This document shows positions 36,405 to 45,056 of a stretch of DNA of 64,000 nt, piece by piece (positions within the stretch are counted from its first letter, which is position 1; every line of letters begins with the position of its first letter). The notes under the pieces were generated by a model. That model searched no databases. It was not told the DNA's origin and saw only the letters and a list, made by a program, of their open reading frames with translations. This DNA comes from Longimicrobiaceae bacterium. Its GTDB lineage: Bacteria; Gemmatimonadota; Gemmatimonadetes; Longimicrobiales; Longimicrobiaceae. The position numbers and the translations under genes are program-made. The stretch is taken from assembly GCA_036375715.1 (NCBI GenBank), contig DASVBS010000079.1, positions 62,001 to 126,000 of the forward strand, in the 5' to 3' direction.

Positions 36405-37955
36405 ATGAATCAGACGGTGCGCTCTCCCTTCGTACCCTCCCCTGCGCGTATCGCCGGGCTTCTCGTAGTTCTCGGGCTTTTCGTCGGCGCGGCCCCGCTC
36501 ACCGCTCAGAGCGGAAAGAAGGTGAACCTCACGCTGGAGTCGGCGGTGCGGATGACGATCGACGACAGCTACCGCGTGCGGCGGCTGCGACTGGACGTGG
36601 AGCGCACGCGGAGCCTGCTCCAGGCGCAGCGCGCCGGCTTGAAGTCGCGGGTGTTCATGAACTTCCAGACGCCCGAATTCGAGCGCATCTCGGAGAGTAA
36701 GTGGAACTCGACCCTCGGGCGCAACGAGATCGTGCGTGAGCACTCACAGCGCTGGCAGTTCGATTTCTCCATCGAGCAGCCGGTCATCCTGTTCGGTTAT
36801 CCGACCAACGGCTATCTGTCGCTCAACAACCGGGTCTACCGCTACACCCAGTTTGCGGAGGACGAGGACCAGGACGACGTCCGCTATTACAACCGGTACT
36901 TCGTGCAGTACCGACAGCCGTTCTTTCAACCGAACTACCTCAAGAACAACCTGGAGGAGGCGGAGCTGGACCTGGAGAGCTCCGAGCTGGCCTTCCAGGC
37001 GGACGCCGTCAGCATCATCCAAGACGTCGCCGACGCCTATTATGATCTCTTTCGCGTCGGCTATCAGCGCCTGATTCTGGCAGACCTCGTCGAGAATCTC
37101 GAGAACGCGGCTGCCATGGCGCGGGAACGGGTGGCTCTCGATTCGTCACTGGTGATCGAGGCCAATCAGGTGCAGGTTGCGCTGGCGAATGCCCGGGCCG
37201 AGCTCGAGCAGACGCAGAGCAACTACCGGCTGGAGTCCTCGCAGATGAAGCAGCGGCTTCGCCTGCCAGAAGAAGACTCGCTGGTGATCGATCTCGACCT
37301 CTCGGTGGTCCCGCTCGAGGTGGATCTGCAGGAGGCGATCAGCTACGGATTGAACCTGCGTCCCCAGCTGCGCAGGCTCGGCATCGACGAGCGACGCAAC
37401 GAGATCTGGGCGCAGGAGGCCCGCGGCAACAACGGCTTCCGCCTCAACCTCGAGGTGACCTACGGTCGCGAGATGCAGGATCCCGTGCTGCGGGACCTCA
37501 TGGACGACCCCAGCAACAGCTACACGGTCGGTGTCTCCGGATACGTGCCGATCTGGGACTGGGGTGCGCGTAGTGCCCGCGTCCAGGCTCAGCGGCTCAG
37601 CCTGGAACGTGTGAGGCTGTCGATCGAGGAAACGGAGGAGGCCATCCGTCGCGAGATCGGCAACGTCGTGCGCAACCTGGAGGAATACCAGCAGCGAGCG
37701 ATCAACATGCAGGAGAACCTGGAGCTGGCTCGCCAGGTCTCGGCCATGAGCATGGCGCAGTACTCCGCCGGCCGCGGGACGATGCTAGACCTGGTCCAGG
37801 CCTTCGAGCGGCAGGCTGACACCGCCGAGAACTTCCTCGACGCTTTTCTTGGCTACCGGGAAGCGATCCTGGACCTGCAGGCGATCACCTACTATGACTT
37901 CGAGCACGACATGCCCGTGCTCGAACGTTTCCAGCTACAGGACAGCTCCACTTGA
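36405..37955 (+). CDS. TolC-family outer-membrane efflux protein
   Basis: A 516-residue TolC-like outer-membrane channel. The ATG at 36405 begins a signal peptide (about 1-35, ending LTAQ). Two long coiled-coil repeats are visible: ERTRSLLQAQRAGLKSRV to AELEQTQSNYRLESSQMKQ and ARSARVQAQRLSLERVRLSIEETEEAIRREIGN to the C terminus. TolC proteins trimerise and dock with an inner-membrane pump through a periplasmic adaptor. No pump or adaptor gene is nearby. The gene overlaps the BlaI-type repressor by 4 bases, so its operon carries its own regulation, with the M56 protein. Confidence 0.88.
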   Translation: MNQTVRSPFVPSPARIAGLLVVLGLFVGAAPLTAQSGKKVNLTLESAVRMTIDDSYRVRRLRLDVERTRSLLQAQRAGLKSRVFMNFQTPEFERISESKWNSTLGRNEIVREHSQRWQFDFSIEQPVILFGYPTNGYLSLNNRVYRYTQFAEDEDQDDVRYYNRYFVQYRQPFFQPNYLKNNLEEAELDLESSELAFQADAVSIIQDVADAYYDLFRVGYQRLILADLVENLENAAAMARERVALDSSLVIEANQVQVALANARAELEQTQSNYRLESSQMKQRLRLPEEDSLVIDLDLSVVPLEVDLQEAISYGLNLRPQLRRLGIDERRNEIWAQEARGNNGFRLNLEVTYGREMQDPVLRDLMDDPSNSYTVGVSGYVPIWDWGARSARVQAQRLSLERVRLSIEETEEAIRREIGNVVRNLEEYQQRAINMQENLELARQVSAMSMAQYSAGRGTMLDLVQAFERQADTAENFLDAFLGYREAILDLQAITYYDFEHDMPVLERFQLQDSST

Positions 37956-38368
37956 GCACGCCCCCTTCATCCGAATCGATGAGCGATCCGGTCCATCTCC
38001 ACCTGAGCCGCCGCGAGAGCCAGATCATGGACGTGATCTACCAGCTCGGTGAGGCGAGCGTGGCGGAGGTGGTGGAGCGCATCCCCGATCAGCCGGGCTA
38101 CAATACCGTCCGGAACACCATGGCGATCCTCGAGCGGAAGGGTCACTTGCGGCACCGGCGCGAAGGGCAGCGCTACCTGTACGCTCCGCGGGACCCGGTG
38201 GAGAACGCCAAGACCTCCGCCCTGCGTCACCTGCTGCACACCTTCTTTGACGGCTCCCTGCCGAAGGCCGTGGTCGCGCTGCTCAGCGCCTCCGATCAGA
38301 GGCTTACCGACAAGGAGCTGGACGAGATCGCCGAGTACATCGAGCGCGTTCGGCGGGGAGAGAAGTAG
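37952..38368 (+). CDS. BlaI/MecI/CopY-family winged-helix repressor
   Basis: A 138-residue dimeric repressor of the penicillinase-repressor family. The winged helix includes HLSRRESQIMDVIYQLGEASVAEVVERIPDQPGYNTVRNTMAILERKGHL in pieces, with the YNTVRNTM recognition helix, and the C-terminal dimerisation helices follow (TDKELDEIAEYIERVRRGE). The likely start is TTG at 37952, overlapping the TolC stop (TTGA); an ATG at 37979 would shorten it by 9 residues. It is followed by the M56 gene after one base. In BlaI/BlaR1 systems the M56 partner triggers cleavage of BlaI and derepression. Here it probably controls its own operon, including TolC. Confidence 0.93.
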   Translation: MSTPPSSESMSDPVHLHLSRRESQIMDVIYQLGEASVAEVVERIPDQPGYNTVRNTMAILERKGHLRHRREGQRYLYAPRDPVENAKTSALRHLLHTFFDGSLPKAVVALLSASDQRLTDKELDEIAEYIERVRRGEK

Positions 38369-38369
38369 G

Positions 38370-40856
38370 ATGGAGTGGGCGGGTACCCTGTTGACGGGCG
38401 CAGCGATCTACCTGCTCGTCGTGATGCTGAAGGCGACGGCCATCCTGGCAGTCGCCTGGCTGCTTGCAGCCTCCGCCCCGAAGAGCTCGGCGGCTGTCCG
38501 CCACGGCATCTGGGCGACGGCGCTGGTTCTCGTCGGCCTGCTCCCGCTCGCGACTTCCTCACTTCCGCCGCTGGCCGTCCATCTTCCCGCGTTCGTGCGC
38601 GAGGGAGCCCAGGGGTCGACGCCTCAACCGGCATCGGTTGCAACTTCTGGCGCGACTGCCACGGCGGACGTTGCTGTCTCCACCAGTGAGTCGGGGTCGA
38701 GCGTTCTTCCGAGCTCTGACGGCGCCGCGGCCTCCGACCCATCCCCGCTCAATCGCTGGCCTCTCCTGCTGCTCGTGCTCTGGGTGGCAGGGACGGCCGC
38801 ACGTGCGGCCTGGCTTGGCGTTCAGCTCCGGCGCGTCCGGCGGATGGTGGCCGAGGCCTCTCCGGTCACGCAGCTCTCGCCTCCAGCCAGGGCCGCCCGC
38901 CGAGCGGCGGCGACTCTCGGCGTGGGCGGGAGCTTCTCCTTGCGGGAAAGCGCTCGCGTTCCGACACCGGTCACCTGCGGCCTTTTCCGCCCGGTGATCC
39001 TCATCCCTGAACGGTCACGCACCTGGCCCGAAGAGCGCCTGCGTGTGGTGCTGCTCCACGAGCTCGCTCACGTCAGGCGCCGCGACTATCTCTCTTCCCT
39101 GCTCGCCGAGCTGGTGTGCACGGTCTACTGGCCGATTCCGCTCGTCTGGGCCGCCCGGGCTGCCATGCACGTCGAGCAGGAGCAGGCGAGTGACGACCTC
39201 GTGCTCGCCGCCGGTACGCCCCCGCTGGAGTATGCCGATCAGCTCCTCGCCGTCGCGAGGTCGTTGCGGCCTAGGGATGCCGCCCTCGCCGGTGTGCTCG
39301 AGATGGCGCGACCGGCCGGGCTCAGGTACCGGGTGAAGACGATCCTGGACACACGAACCCGTCGGGTGCCCCTGGTCTCCCTGCAGGGCCTTGCGACCCT
39401 CTCCGCTCTGTTGCTCTGCGCCGCTCCGCTGGCCGCCCTGCGACCCGCGGAGGACGGTGGTGTGAGCCTGGAGCCGGCCACCGCGCTGGAGACGGACGCC
39501 GTCGCTGCCGAGACTCCCACACAGGAGCTCTCGGTTTCCGCTCCGGCTGAGCCGGTCTACTTGTGGATCGAGGCGGAGCATGGAGTTCTGCTCGGAGGTC
39601 TCGCGACGGCAGAGGATCTCGAGGCATCCGCGGGACAGTTCGTCGAGCAGGCGCGGGAGCGCGGTGGCGGGGAGGTGCGTCTCTCGCTTCACCTGCCGCG
39701 TGCGGGCGACTACCGGCTGTGGATCCGGACCGCGTTGGCGGAAGAGGACTCGCCGCCTCGGCTGTCGCTCGACGGAGCGACGCGGCTCGCGCTGGACGGC
39801 GCCGAAGTCATCGACGCGTCTGGCTGGCGGTGGTCGCGGGCGGAGATGGCGGAAGATGGGCCCGTGCGGTTGGGAGCGGGCGTGCACACGCTCTCGATCC
39901 AGAGCGAGGCTCCCGGAGGTCGGATCGACCGCGTCCTTGTCACCACCGACGCGAGTTACCTCCCCTCCGGCACCGGAGCGGCGCCGCGCGATTTCGCCCC
40001 GATCTATCGCTGGGTAGAGATGGTTCCGGGTCCCCTGTCGGAGCCTCTCGAGCTGGAAGTGGAGGTCCCCGCCGCCGGGCAGTACGTCGTGTGGGGTCGA
40101 GTGAGGGGTGCGAGCGTCGATGCCAACTCGTTCTTCCTCTCCGTCGACGACGGCCCGGAGGTGATCTGGGACGCACCCCGACAGGTTCTCGACGAGGAGG
40201 AGGGGCGCTGGGTCTGGGATCCGGCCAGCGCACGGGACATGAACGGGCGCGAGGTGGACCCGCTCCTCTTCGACCTCGACGCGGGCAAGCATTCGATCCG
40301 CCTGACACCCAGGGAGCCGTCTACCGGGATCGGCGGATTGTTGGTCACCAACGACCTGGCGTTCCGTCCACAGGGTCGACCGCCGGGATCTCCGCCGGTC
40401 GACATCTGGCTGGAGCCCGAGAGTGCGAGCCCCGGAGACGCGCTGCGTGTTCAAGCCGCGGACGGAAGGCGCGAAGGATACCTGGAGGCGGTGCGCGATG
40501 GCCCCGACCGTAGCGAGCCGGACGGGCAGGTGCCCGCCACGCTCGTCTTCACGCTCCCCAGTCCGGGCATCTACACCCTCTGGGCTCGCACCGTGGCGCG
40601 ATCGCAAAGCGAGGACTCCTTCTGGATCCGGGTGAACGGCGGCCGATGGATGCGCTGGAACGGCATTCCTACCAGTTCCGAGTGGCGCTGGTCGGCCGTG
40701 CACGATGGCGACGAGGGAGAGGCTCCAATCCAGCTCGCCCTGCCGGCTGGGGAGAACCGGATCGAGATCGCGCGGAGGGAAGGGGGCGCCCGGATCGAGC
40801 GCCTGCTGGTCACTAACGACGAGCACGCGAGCCCGGTCGCCCGACTGGCCGAGTGA
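38370..40856 (+). CDS. M56-family (BlaR1-like) membrane metallopeptidase with three beta-sandwich sensor-like repeats
   Basis: An 828-residue protein. The N-terminal 360 residues are a BlaR1-type membrane protease: helices at about 13-35, 46-63, 130-150 and 340-357, zinc motif HELAH (230-234) and the downstream Glu271 in EQASDD. Instead of a penicillin-binding domain, the remaining 440 residues are three related extracytoplasmic repeats at about 397-530, 546-664 and 678-817. Each has an opening Y/I-x-W-x-E, a central Y-x-[LV]-W strand, a W-x-W strand, a G-x-[HN] turn and an ending LVT[TN]D. This pattern resembles malectin/CBM-like beta-sandwiches. GGGGAGAG lies before the ATG. It probably senses an envelope or extracellular ligand, perhaps a glycan, and inactivates the neighbouring BlaI-like repressor. 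Confidence 0.88.
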   Translation: MEWAGTLLTGAAIYLLVVMLKATAILAVAWLLAASAPKSSAAVRHGIWATALVLVGLLPLATSSLPPLAVHLPAFVREGAQGSTPQPASVATSGATATADVAVSTSESGSSVLPSSDGAAASDPSPLNRWPLLLLVLWVAGTAARAAWLGVQLRRVRRMVAEASPVTQLSPPARAARRAAATLGVGGSFSLRESARVPTPVTCGLFRPVILIPERSRTWPEERLRVVLLHELAHVRRRDYLSSLLAELVCTVYWPIPLVWAARAAMHVEQEQASDDLVLAAGTPPLEYADQLLAVARSLRPRDAALAGVLEMARPAGLRYRVKTILDTRTRRVPLVSLQGLATLSALLLCAAPLAALRPAEDGGVSLEPATALETDAVAAETPTQELSVSAPAEPVYLWIEAEHGVLLGGLATAEDLEASAGQFVEQARERGGGEVRLSLHLPRAGDYRLWIRTALAEEDSPPRLSLDGATRLALDGAEVIDASGWRWSRAEMAEDGPVRLGAGVHTLSIQSEAPGGRIDRVLVTTDASYLPSGTGAAPRDFAPIYRWVEMVPGPLSEPLELEVEVPAAGQYVVWGRVRGASVDANSFFLSVDDGPEVIWDAPRQVLDEEEGRWVWDPASARDMNGREVDPLLFDLDAGKHSIRLTPREPSTGIGGLLVTNDLAFRPQGRPPGSPPVDIWLEPESASPGDALRVQAADGRREGYLEAVRDGPDRSEPDGQVPATLVFTLPSPGIYTLWARTVARSQSEDSFWIRVNGGRWMRWNGIPTSSEWRWSAVHDGDEGEAPIQLALPAGENRIEIARREGGARIERLLVTNDEHASPVARLAE

Positions 40857-40928
40857 GCCCGCCGACGGAACGTCGTCCGGCCGCCCCGGTACAACGCCGT
40901 TACCGAACAACGTGAAGCAGGACCCTCT

Positions 40929-40977
40929 CTCCGGGCTCAGTCCTCCCGGAGCAGGGGGCGTGTTTTCTCCTTTTTTT
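40929..40977 (+). terminator. Possible terminator between M56 and FtsH genes
   Basis: CTCCGGG (40929-40935) and CCCGGAG (40945-40951) form a 7-base-pair stem with a 9-base loop. A T-rich tract (TGTTTTCTCCTTTTTTT) begins 9 bases later. The distance is longer than in a standard intrinsic terminator, so it may be partial. It suggests that the FtsH-like gene has its own transcription. Confidence 0.4.
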
Positions 40978-40982
40978 GCTGA

Positions 40983-42854
40983 GTGCCCGTAGTTGTGAAG
41001 CACCTGATTTCCCGCTCCAGAGAGCTGATTGCCACACCCCGTAGGCGCGTGGCGATTCTGCTGGGCATCCTTGTCTCCGCAGCGGTTCTGCTGGCGGGCC
41101 TACGGATCGTGGCGCAGAGCCCCCCGGAGGCACCGTACTCCGCTGTGGCGTCGGCGCTGACCGCCGGCACCGTCGAAGAGGTGGTGGTGGGCGAAAGCGG
41201 ATCGCGGCTCAGGGTCACTCTCTCCGAGCCCCTCGTGGTGGGCGAGCGAGAGGCAAGCGTGATCGACGTGCTGGTACCGGGTCGCGCGGTGACGCTGGAG
41301 GACATGGAGCGGTGGGCGGCTGCGGGTGCCCAGGTGCTGGTGCGTGGCGAATCGGTCGGAAGTCGGGTGGGGCGAGGCGTGGGGCTGGCGCTGATCATCG
41401 GTCTGGGTGTGTTTCTGCTGTTGAGAGTGCAGCGGGGGGCGTTGGCTTCGCGCCGCTTCCGGACCGCGCCTGAGGATCGGAGACTTACGCTGGCGCAGGT
41501 GGGAGGAGCGCGCGAGGCGCGAGCCGACCTGGCTGACGTCATTGCGTACCTCTCCGATCCGGCTCGCTTCCAGGCCATGGGTGCGCGCTGCCCGAAGGGT
41601 GTGCTCCTCGTCGGCCCGCCCGGCACGGGGAAGACCCTGCTGGCGCGCGCGGTGGCGGGGGAGTCGGGTCGGCCAGTGATCATCGCCTCCGGCTCGGAGT
41701 TCACCGAGATGTACGTCGGGGTGGGAGCGCGCCGGGTGCGTGATCTCATCAAGCAGGCGCGGGCCAAGGCGCCGTGCATCGTCTTCATCGACGAGTTCGA
41801 TTCGCTGGGTGGCCGCCGCGGCCGTCCGAATCGAAGCGGGGAGGAGGAGAACACGCTGAACCAGCTCCTCGTGGAGATGGATGGCCTGAGCGGGAACGAG
41901 GGGATCGTCTGGATGGCGGCGACCAACCGCGAGGACATGCTCGATCCCGCCGTGCGGCGGCCGGGCCGCTTCGACCGGGTGGTCGAGGTGGGGCTACCGG
42001 TTGCGTCGGACCGACTGGAGATCCTGCGGATCCATGCCGCCCGTCGCCCGATGGCGAAAGACGTGGATCTCGAGCGGCTGGCTGCCCTCACCGTGGGGTA
42101 TTCCGGGGCGGATCTGGAGAATCTCCTGAACGAAGCGGCCATCATCGCCGTGCAGAGGGGGAACACGGAGATCACCGCCGAGGATGTGGAGCAGGCGCGT
42201 GACAAGATCGCGCTCGGGCGGATCCGGGCGGGCGTGGAGGTGAGCGACGAGGAGCGCCGGCTGGTTGCGCTGCACGAGGCGGGGCACGTGGTCACTGGTG
42301 TGATCGCCTGCCCGCAGGACCGGCTGCACAAGGTGACGATCGAGGCACGGGGCCGCTCGCTTGGCGCGGCGCACTTCGCTCCGGACACCGACCGCCACCT
42401 CTACTCCCGCAGCTACCTGGAGGGTATCCTGGTGAAGGCGCTGGGTGGCCGTGCGGCGGAGAAGGTTTTCTTGGGAGAGGATGCCGTGACCTCCGGGGCC
42501 GGCGCCGACCTGGTGCACGCTACCCGGGTCGCGCGACAGATGGTCGCCGAGTTCGGGATGAGCGAAGAGGTGGGCCTGCTCAGTGCGTCGCCTGCGGCCT
42601 TCGATGGCGCCCCGAGCGGCGACCTCCAGGCCCGCATCGATGCGGCGGTCCGTTCGCTGCTGAGCCGGCAGATGGACCGAGCGGAAGCGATCGTGCGTGA
42701 GCACCGCCAGGCAGTGGACGCCCTGGCCCGGGCGCTGGTGCGTCGTCTCGTGCTGGAGGCGTGGGAGGCTTATTCGATCCTGGCCCTGCACGGGGTAGAG
42801 ATTCCGGGCACGGTCCTGAAAGCGGCCTCCAAGGAGGGTCGGGCGGCGGCCTGA
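40983..42854 (+). CDS. ftsH: FtsH-type ATP-dependent membrane zinc protease
   Basis: A 623-residue AAA+ metalloprotease that degrades misfolded or regulatory membrane and soluble proteins. Two N-terminal membrane helices (about 23-42 and 132-148) flank a short periplasmic part. The AAA module has Walker A GPPGTGKT (211-218), pore loop FTEMYVGVGARRV (240-252), Walker B FIDE (268-271) and the second region with RPGRFDR. The protease zinc site is HEAGH (431-435) with an acidic third ligand further down. The C terminus is short. The start is taken as GTG at 40983; GTG at 40995 is also possible, and neither has a good ribosome site. It follows the M56 gene but may be transcribed separately. It may be one of several FtsH copies in the genome. 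Confidence 0.93.
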   Translation: MPVVVKHLISRSRELIATPRRRVAILLGILVSAAVLLAGLRIVAQSPPEAPYSAVASALTAGTVEEVVVGESGSRLRVTLSEPLVVGEREASVIDVLVPGRAVTLEDMERWAAAGAQVLVRGESVGSRVGRGVGLALIIGLGVFLLLRVQRGALASRRFRTAPEDRRLTLAQVGGAREARADLADVIAYLSDPARFQAMGARCPKGVLLVGPPGTGKTLLARAVAGESGRPVIIASGSEFTEMYVGVGARRVRDLIKQARAKAPCIVFIDEFDSLGGRRGRPNRSGEEENTLNQLLVEMDGLSGNEGIVWMAATNREDMLDPAVRRPGRFDRVVEVGLPVASDRLEILRIHAARRPMAKDVDLERLAALTVGYSGADLENLLNEAAIIAVQRGNTEITAEDVEQARDKIALGRIRAGVEVSDEERRLVALHEAGHVVTGVIACPQDRLHKVTIEARGRSLGAAHFAPDTDRHLYSRSYLEGILVKALGGRAAEKVFLGEDAVTSGAGADLVHATRVARQMVAEFGMSEEVGLLSASPAAFDGAPSGDLQARIDAAVRSLLSRQMDRAEAIVREHRQAVDALARALVRRLVLEAWEAYSILALHGVEIPGTVLKAASKEGRAAA

Positions 42855-42900
42855 GTCCCCCTTCAGCCTGTCCCATCTTGCGGAAGAAGGAACGGGCATC

Positions 42901-43485
42901 GTGGCGACGGCGGAGCTGACGCAGCGCGCGCTACTGGAGGATTGTGCGCGCGAGCTGGAAAAGATCAGCGAGGAGGCGCGCCGTTTGGCCGGGTCGCTGA
43001 GCGAGGAGCAGCTGCGCTGGGTTCCGCCCGACGGTGGGTGGAGCGTGGCCCAGATCTTCGATCATCTGGCCAGGGCCAACGGCTCGTACCTGCCGGGGAT
43101 CCGCGCAGCGATCGCCCGCCAACGCGGCGATAACACCGCCCGCTCCGGCGCGCCGTGGAAGCCTACCCTATTCGGGCGGATGCTGGTCCGCTCGCTCGAT
43201 CCATCCTCCACCCGGGCACTTCCGGCGCCGCGCATCTGGCGCCCCTCCACCGAGGCCTCTCCGCGCGCCCTGGAGGCCTTCCTCGAGAGCCAGACCGCCA
43301 TTGCCGAGCTGGTACGCGACGCCGAGGCTATCGACCTCAATCGTGCTCGCCTTTCCTCCCCGGCCAGCCGGTTCATCCGCCTCAACGTCGGTGACGCTTT
43401 CCGCGTCTTTGTCGTGCACGACTGGCGACACCTGGGACAGGTCCGGCGCGTGATGACGCGCGCGGGGTTTCCGGCTACTGGCTAG
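42901..43485 (+). CDS. DinB/YfiT-family putative metalloenzyme
   Basis: A 194-residue four-helix-bundle protein of the DinB-like group. The conserved metal-binding histidines are probably those of IFDHLARANGSYL (about 58-64) and VVHDWRHLGQV (about 174-182). GAAGGAAC precedes the GTG start at 42901. DinB-like proteins include thiol-dependent transferases and hydrolases, and the reaction is unknown here. A second DinB-like gene lies 1.5 kb downstream, on the far side of an arginase-like gene. Confidence 0.85.
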   Translation: MATAELTQRALLEDCARELEKISEEARRLAGSLSEEQLRWVPPDGGWSVAQIFDHLARANGSYLPGIRAAIARQRGDNTARSGAPWKPTLFGRMLVRSLDPSSTRALPAPRIWRPSTEASPRALEAFLESQTAIAELVRDAEAIDLNRARLSSPASRFIRLNVGDAFRVFVVHDWRHLGQVRRVMTRAGFPATG

Positions 43486-43570
43486 TGCGGCTCAGTCGGG
43501 CAGCTCAATAGTAGAGTCCATATCCCACCGAGATATTCGGCCCCGGCCGGGGGCGAACCCACCAGCCGCA
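43486..43570 (+). other. tRNA-like sequence, degenerate
   Basis: TGCGGCT (43486-43492) and AGCCGCA (43564-43570) form a perfect 7-base-pair acceptor-like stem around 71 bases. Inside are a D-arm-like GCTCAATAGTAGAGT (43503-43517), a perfect 5-pair hairpin ATATC/GATAT with a 7-base loop (43520-43536), a GC-rich short hairpin (43541-43552), and CGAACCCACC resembling the 3' half of a T arm. The T stem does not close, the loop base before the would-be anticodon is C rather than T, and no CCA follows. It starts right after the DinB stop codon. It is probably a tRNA remnant or mimic rather than a working tRNA. Confidence 0.3.
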
Positions 43571-43830
43571 TCAAGGTGGCTTACCGGTGCACCTCGTCCT
43601 TGCAATCGTCTTCGAACCCGCTATTCAGCGCACGAAACGAAAATTTAGACGATACGGAATCTTTCGCGGCTACATTGTTCGACGGCGCCGTGAACGGCAG
43701 GGCTTGTGTGCTCGAGATAGGAGGGGGTAGGGGACGGAGGCACGCCTGGCGGGGGTGTTGAGGCGAGCACGGATCCTGCGCGGAAGGTCTTACCCCATGC
43801 TCGACATTCACCGGAGAGATCTCACCACCG
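43486..43830. other. 345-base gap after the DinB gene
   Basis: Apart from the tRNA-like element, an AT-rich patch at 43630-43680 (AAATTTAGACGATACGG, GGCTACATTG) is the likely promoter region for the following genes. No confident hexamer pair was identified, and no further gene was seen. Confidence 0.35.
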
Positions 43831-44184
43831 ATGGACTTGACCCGTACCGCGCAGATGCACAATCTCAGAGACTTTCGCCCCGACGTCCGACTCGCGATCG
43901 AGCAACTCCACCGAGCCGGTTTCGATGGCGAGGCTTACGTGCTCGCGTCGGCGCTGGAGGGGGCCTACAGCTCCGCGCTGGAGATGGTGCAGGCGATCGC
44001 GGGTGCCGTCCGACGAGTGGAGCGGACTCTGGGGGCCGACGCCCCGCGAGAGGTCCGTGCTTCCTTCCGGCGAGCGCTGGAGGAGGTGGCGCGGGTCGTT
44101 GTCGTCCTGGGTGCGAGCCAGCGCGACCCTGGTGACGCGGGGACGCTTGCCCCTCCCGACGCATCGCCGTGCTCATCCAGCTGA
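43831..44184 (+). CDS. Small hypothetical protein
   Basis: A 117-residue frame that I do not recognise. The first 100 residues look helical and amphipathic (DVRLAIEQLHRAGFDGEAYVLASALEGAYSSALEM in parts, then ASFRRALEEVARVVVVLG), with a disordered tail. It overlaps the start of the arginase-like gene by 16 bases. No ribosome site is obvious at the ATG. Codon use is normal for the region. It could be a partner of the downstream enzyme or a regulatory protein. Confidence 0.55.
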   Translation: MDLTRTAQMHNLRDFRPDVRLAIEQLHRAGFDGEAYVLASALEGAYSSALEMVQAIAGAVRRVERTLGADAPREVRASFRRALEEVARVVVVLGASQRDPGDAGTLAPPDASPCSSS

Positions 44185-45011
44185 TTCTGGTCGACAACGA
44201 TTCGGGTCGGACGGCAGCCCGCATGGGGCGCGGCCCTGAACAGATCCTGGGGGGTGGCGCGGCCGAGCGACTTCGCTCGGTCGGGCACCAGGTGGAGACG
44301 ATCCGCGTCGAGTCGCGCGATGCGTTTCCGCTCGAGATCGCCACCGGATTCGAGCTGGCGCGGAGCCTGGCCCGACAGGTCCGGATGGCGACGCGCCAGC
44401 GAAGGTTCCCGATCGTGCTGGCCGGCAACTGCCTGGCGTCGCTCGGGGTTGTCGCGGGATATCCTCCCGGGCGCACCGGGCTGGTCTGGCTGGACGCGCA
44501 CGCGGACCTGCAAACCCCTGAAACGACCGCGAGCGGCTTTCTGGACGGGATGGCGCTCGCCACGATCCTGGGCCTTTGCTGGACGCGCCTCGCGACCTCC
44601 CTTCAGGGATTTCGGCCAGTGTCCGCCCCGGACGTGCTCCTGCTCGGTGCTCGCGACCTCGAGGAGGCGGAACTGCGCAGAATCGAGGATCTGGGGATCT
44701 ACTGGCGGGATGCGCGCGGCTTGCGCGGCGACTATGCCGGCGTCAGGGCGGCCCTGGAGGAGCTCGGCAGCAGGGTCGATCACGTGCACCTGCACGTCGA
44801 CCTGGACGTGCTCGATCCGGAGGCCGTCGCTCCGGCGAACGCCTTCGCCGCGCCTGACGGTCTGCGGCTGGAGGAAGTGATCGGCTTGGTCGGGGACGTC
44901 CACGCCCTCGGGCTGGGTTCTGTGACCCTGTCGTCCTACGATCCCGCCGCCGATCCTGAGGGTCGCATCGTGGACGCAGCGATTTCGATTCTGGAAGCCA
45001 TCTGCCGGTGA
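44169..45011 (+). CDS. Arginase/agmatinase-fold protein with altered first metal motif
   Basis: A 280-residue ureohydrolase-fold protein, GTG start at 44169. The metal motifs DAHAD (109-113, in GLVWLDAHADLQTP) and DLDVLDP (in HLHVDLDVLDPEAV) are intact, as is a late SSYDPAADPEGR segment. The canonical first motif GGDH, whose His binds one manganese, is replaced by AGNC (85-88). Arginase, agmatinase, formiminoglutamase and guanidinase are all possible, and a one-metal or altered enzyme is also possible. It is flanked by two DinB-like genes. Family assignment is firm; the substrate is unknown. Confidence 0.87.
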   Translation: MLIQLILVDNDSGRTAARMGRGPEQILGGGAAERLRSVGHQVETIRVESRDAFPLEIATGFELARSLARQVRMATRQRRFPIVLAGNCLASLGVVAGYPPGRTGLVWLDAHADLQTPETTASGFLDGMALATILGLCWTRLATSLQGFRPVSAPDVLLLGARDLEEAELRRIEDLGIYWRDARGLRGDYAGVRAALEELGSRVDHVHLHVDLDVLDPEAVAPANAFAAPDGLRLEEVIGLVGDVHALGLGSVTLSSYDPAADPEGRIVDAAISILEAICR

Positions 45012-45056
45012 ACGCTCGCCGGCTCTTCGCACCGCTAACCACAAAGCGAACGGTCC

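Noticed and set aside
43486-43570. A functional tRNA gene
   Set aside because: The T stem does not pair, the anticodon loop lacks the usual T before the anticodon and no CCA end is encoded; reported only as tRNA-like.
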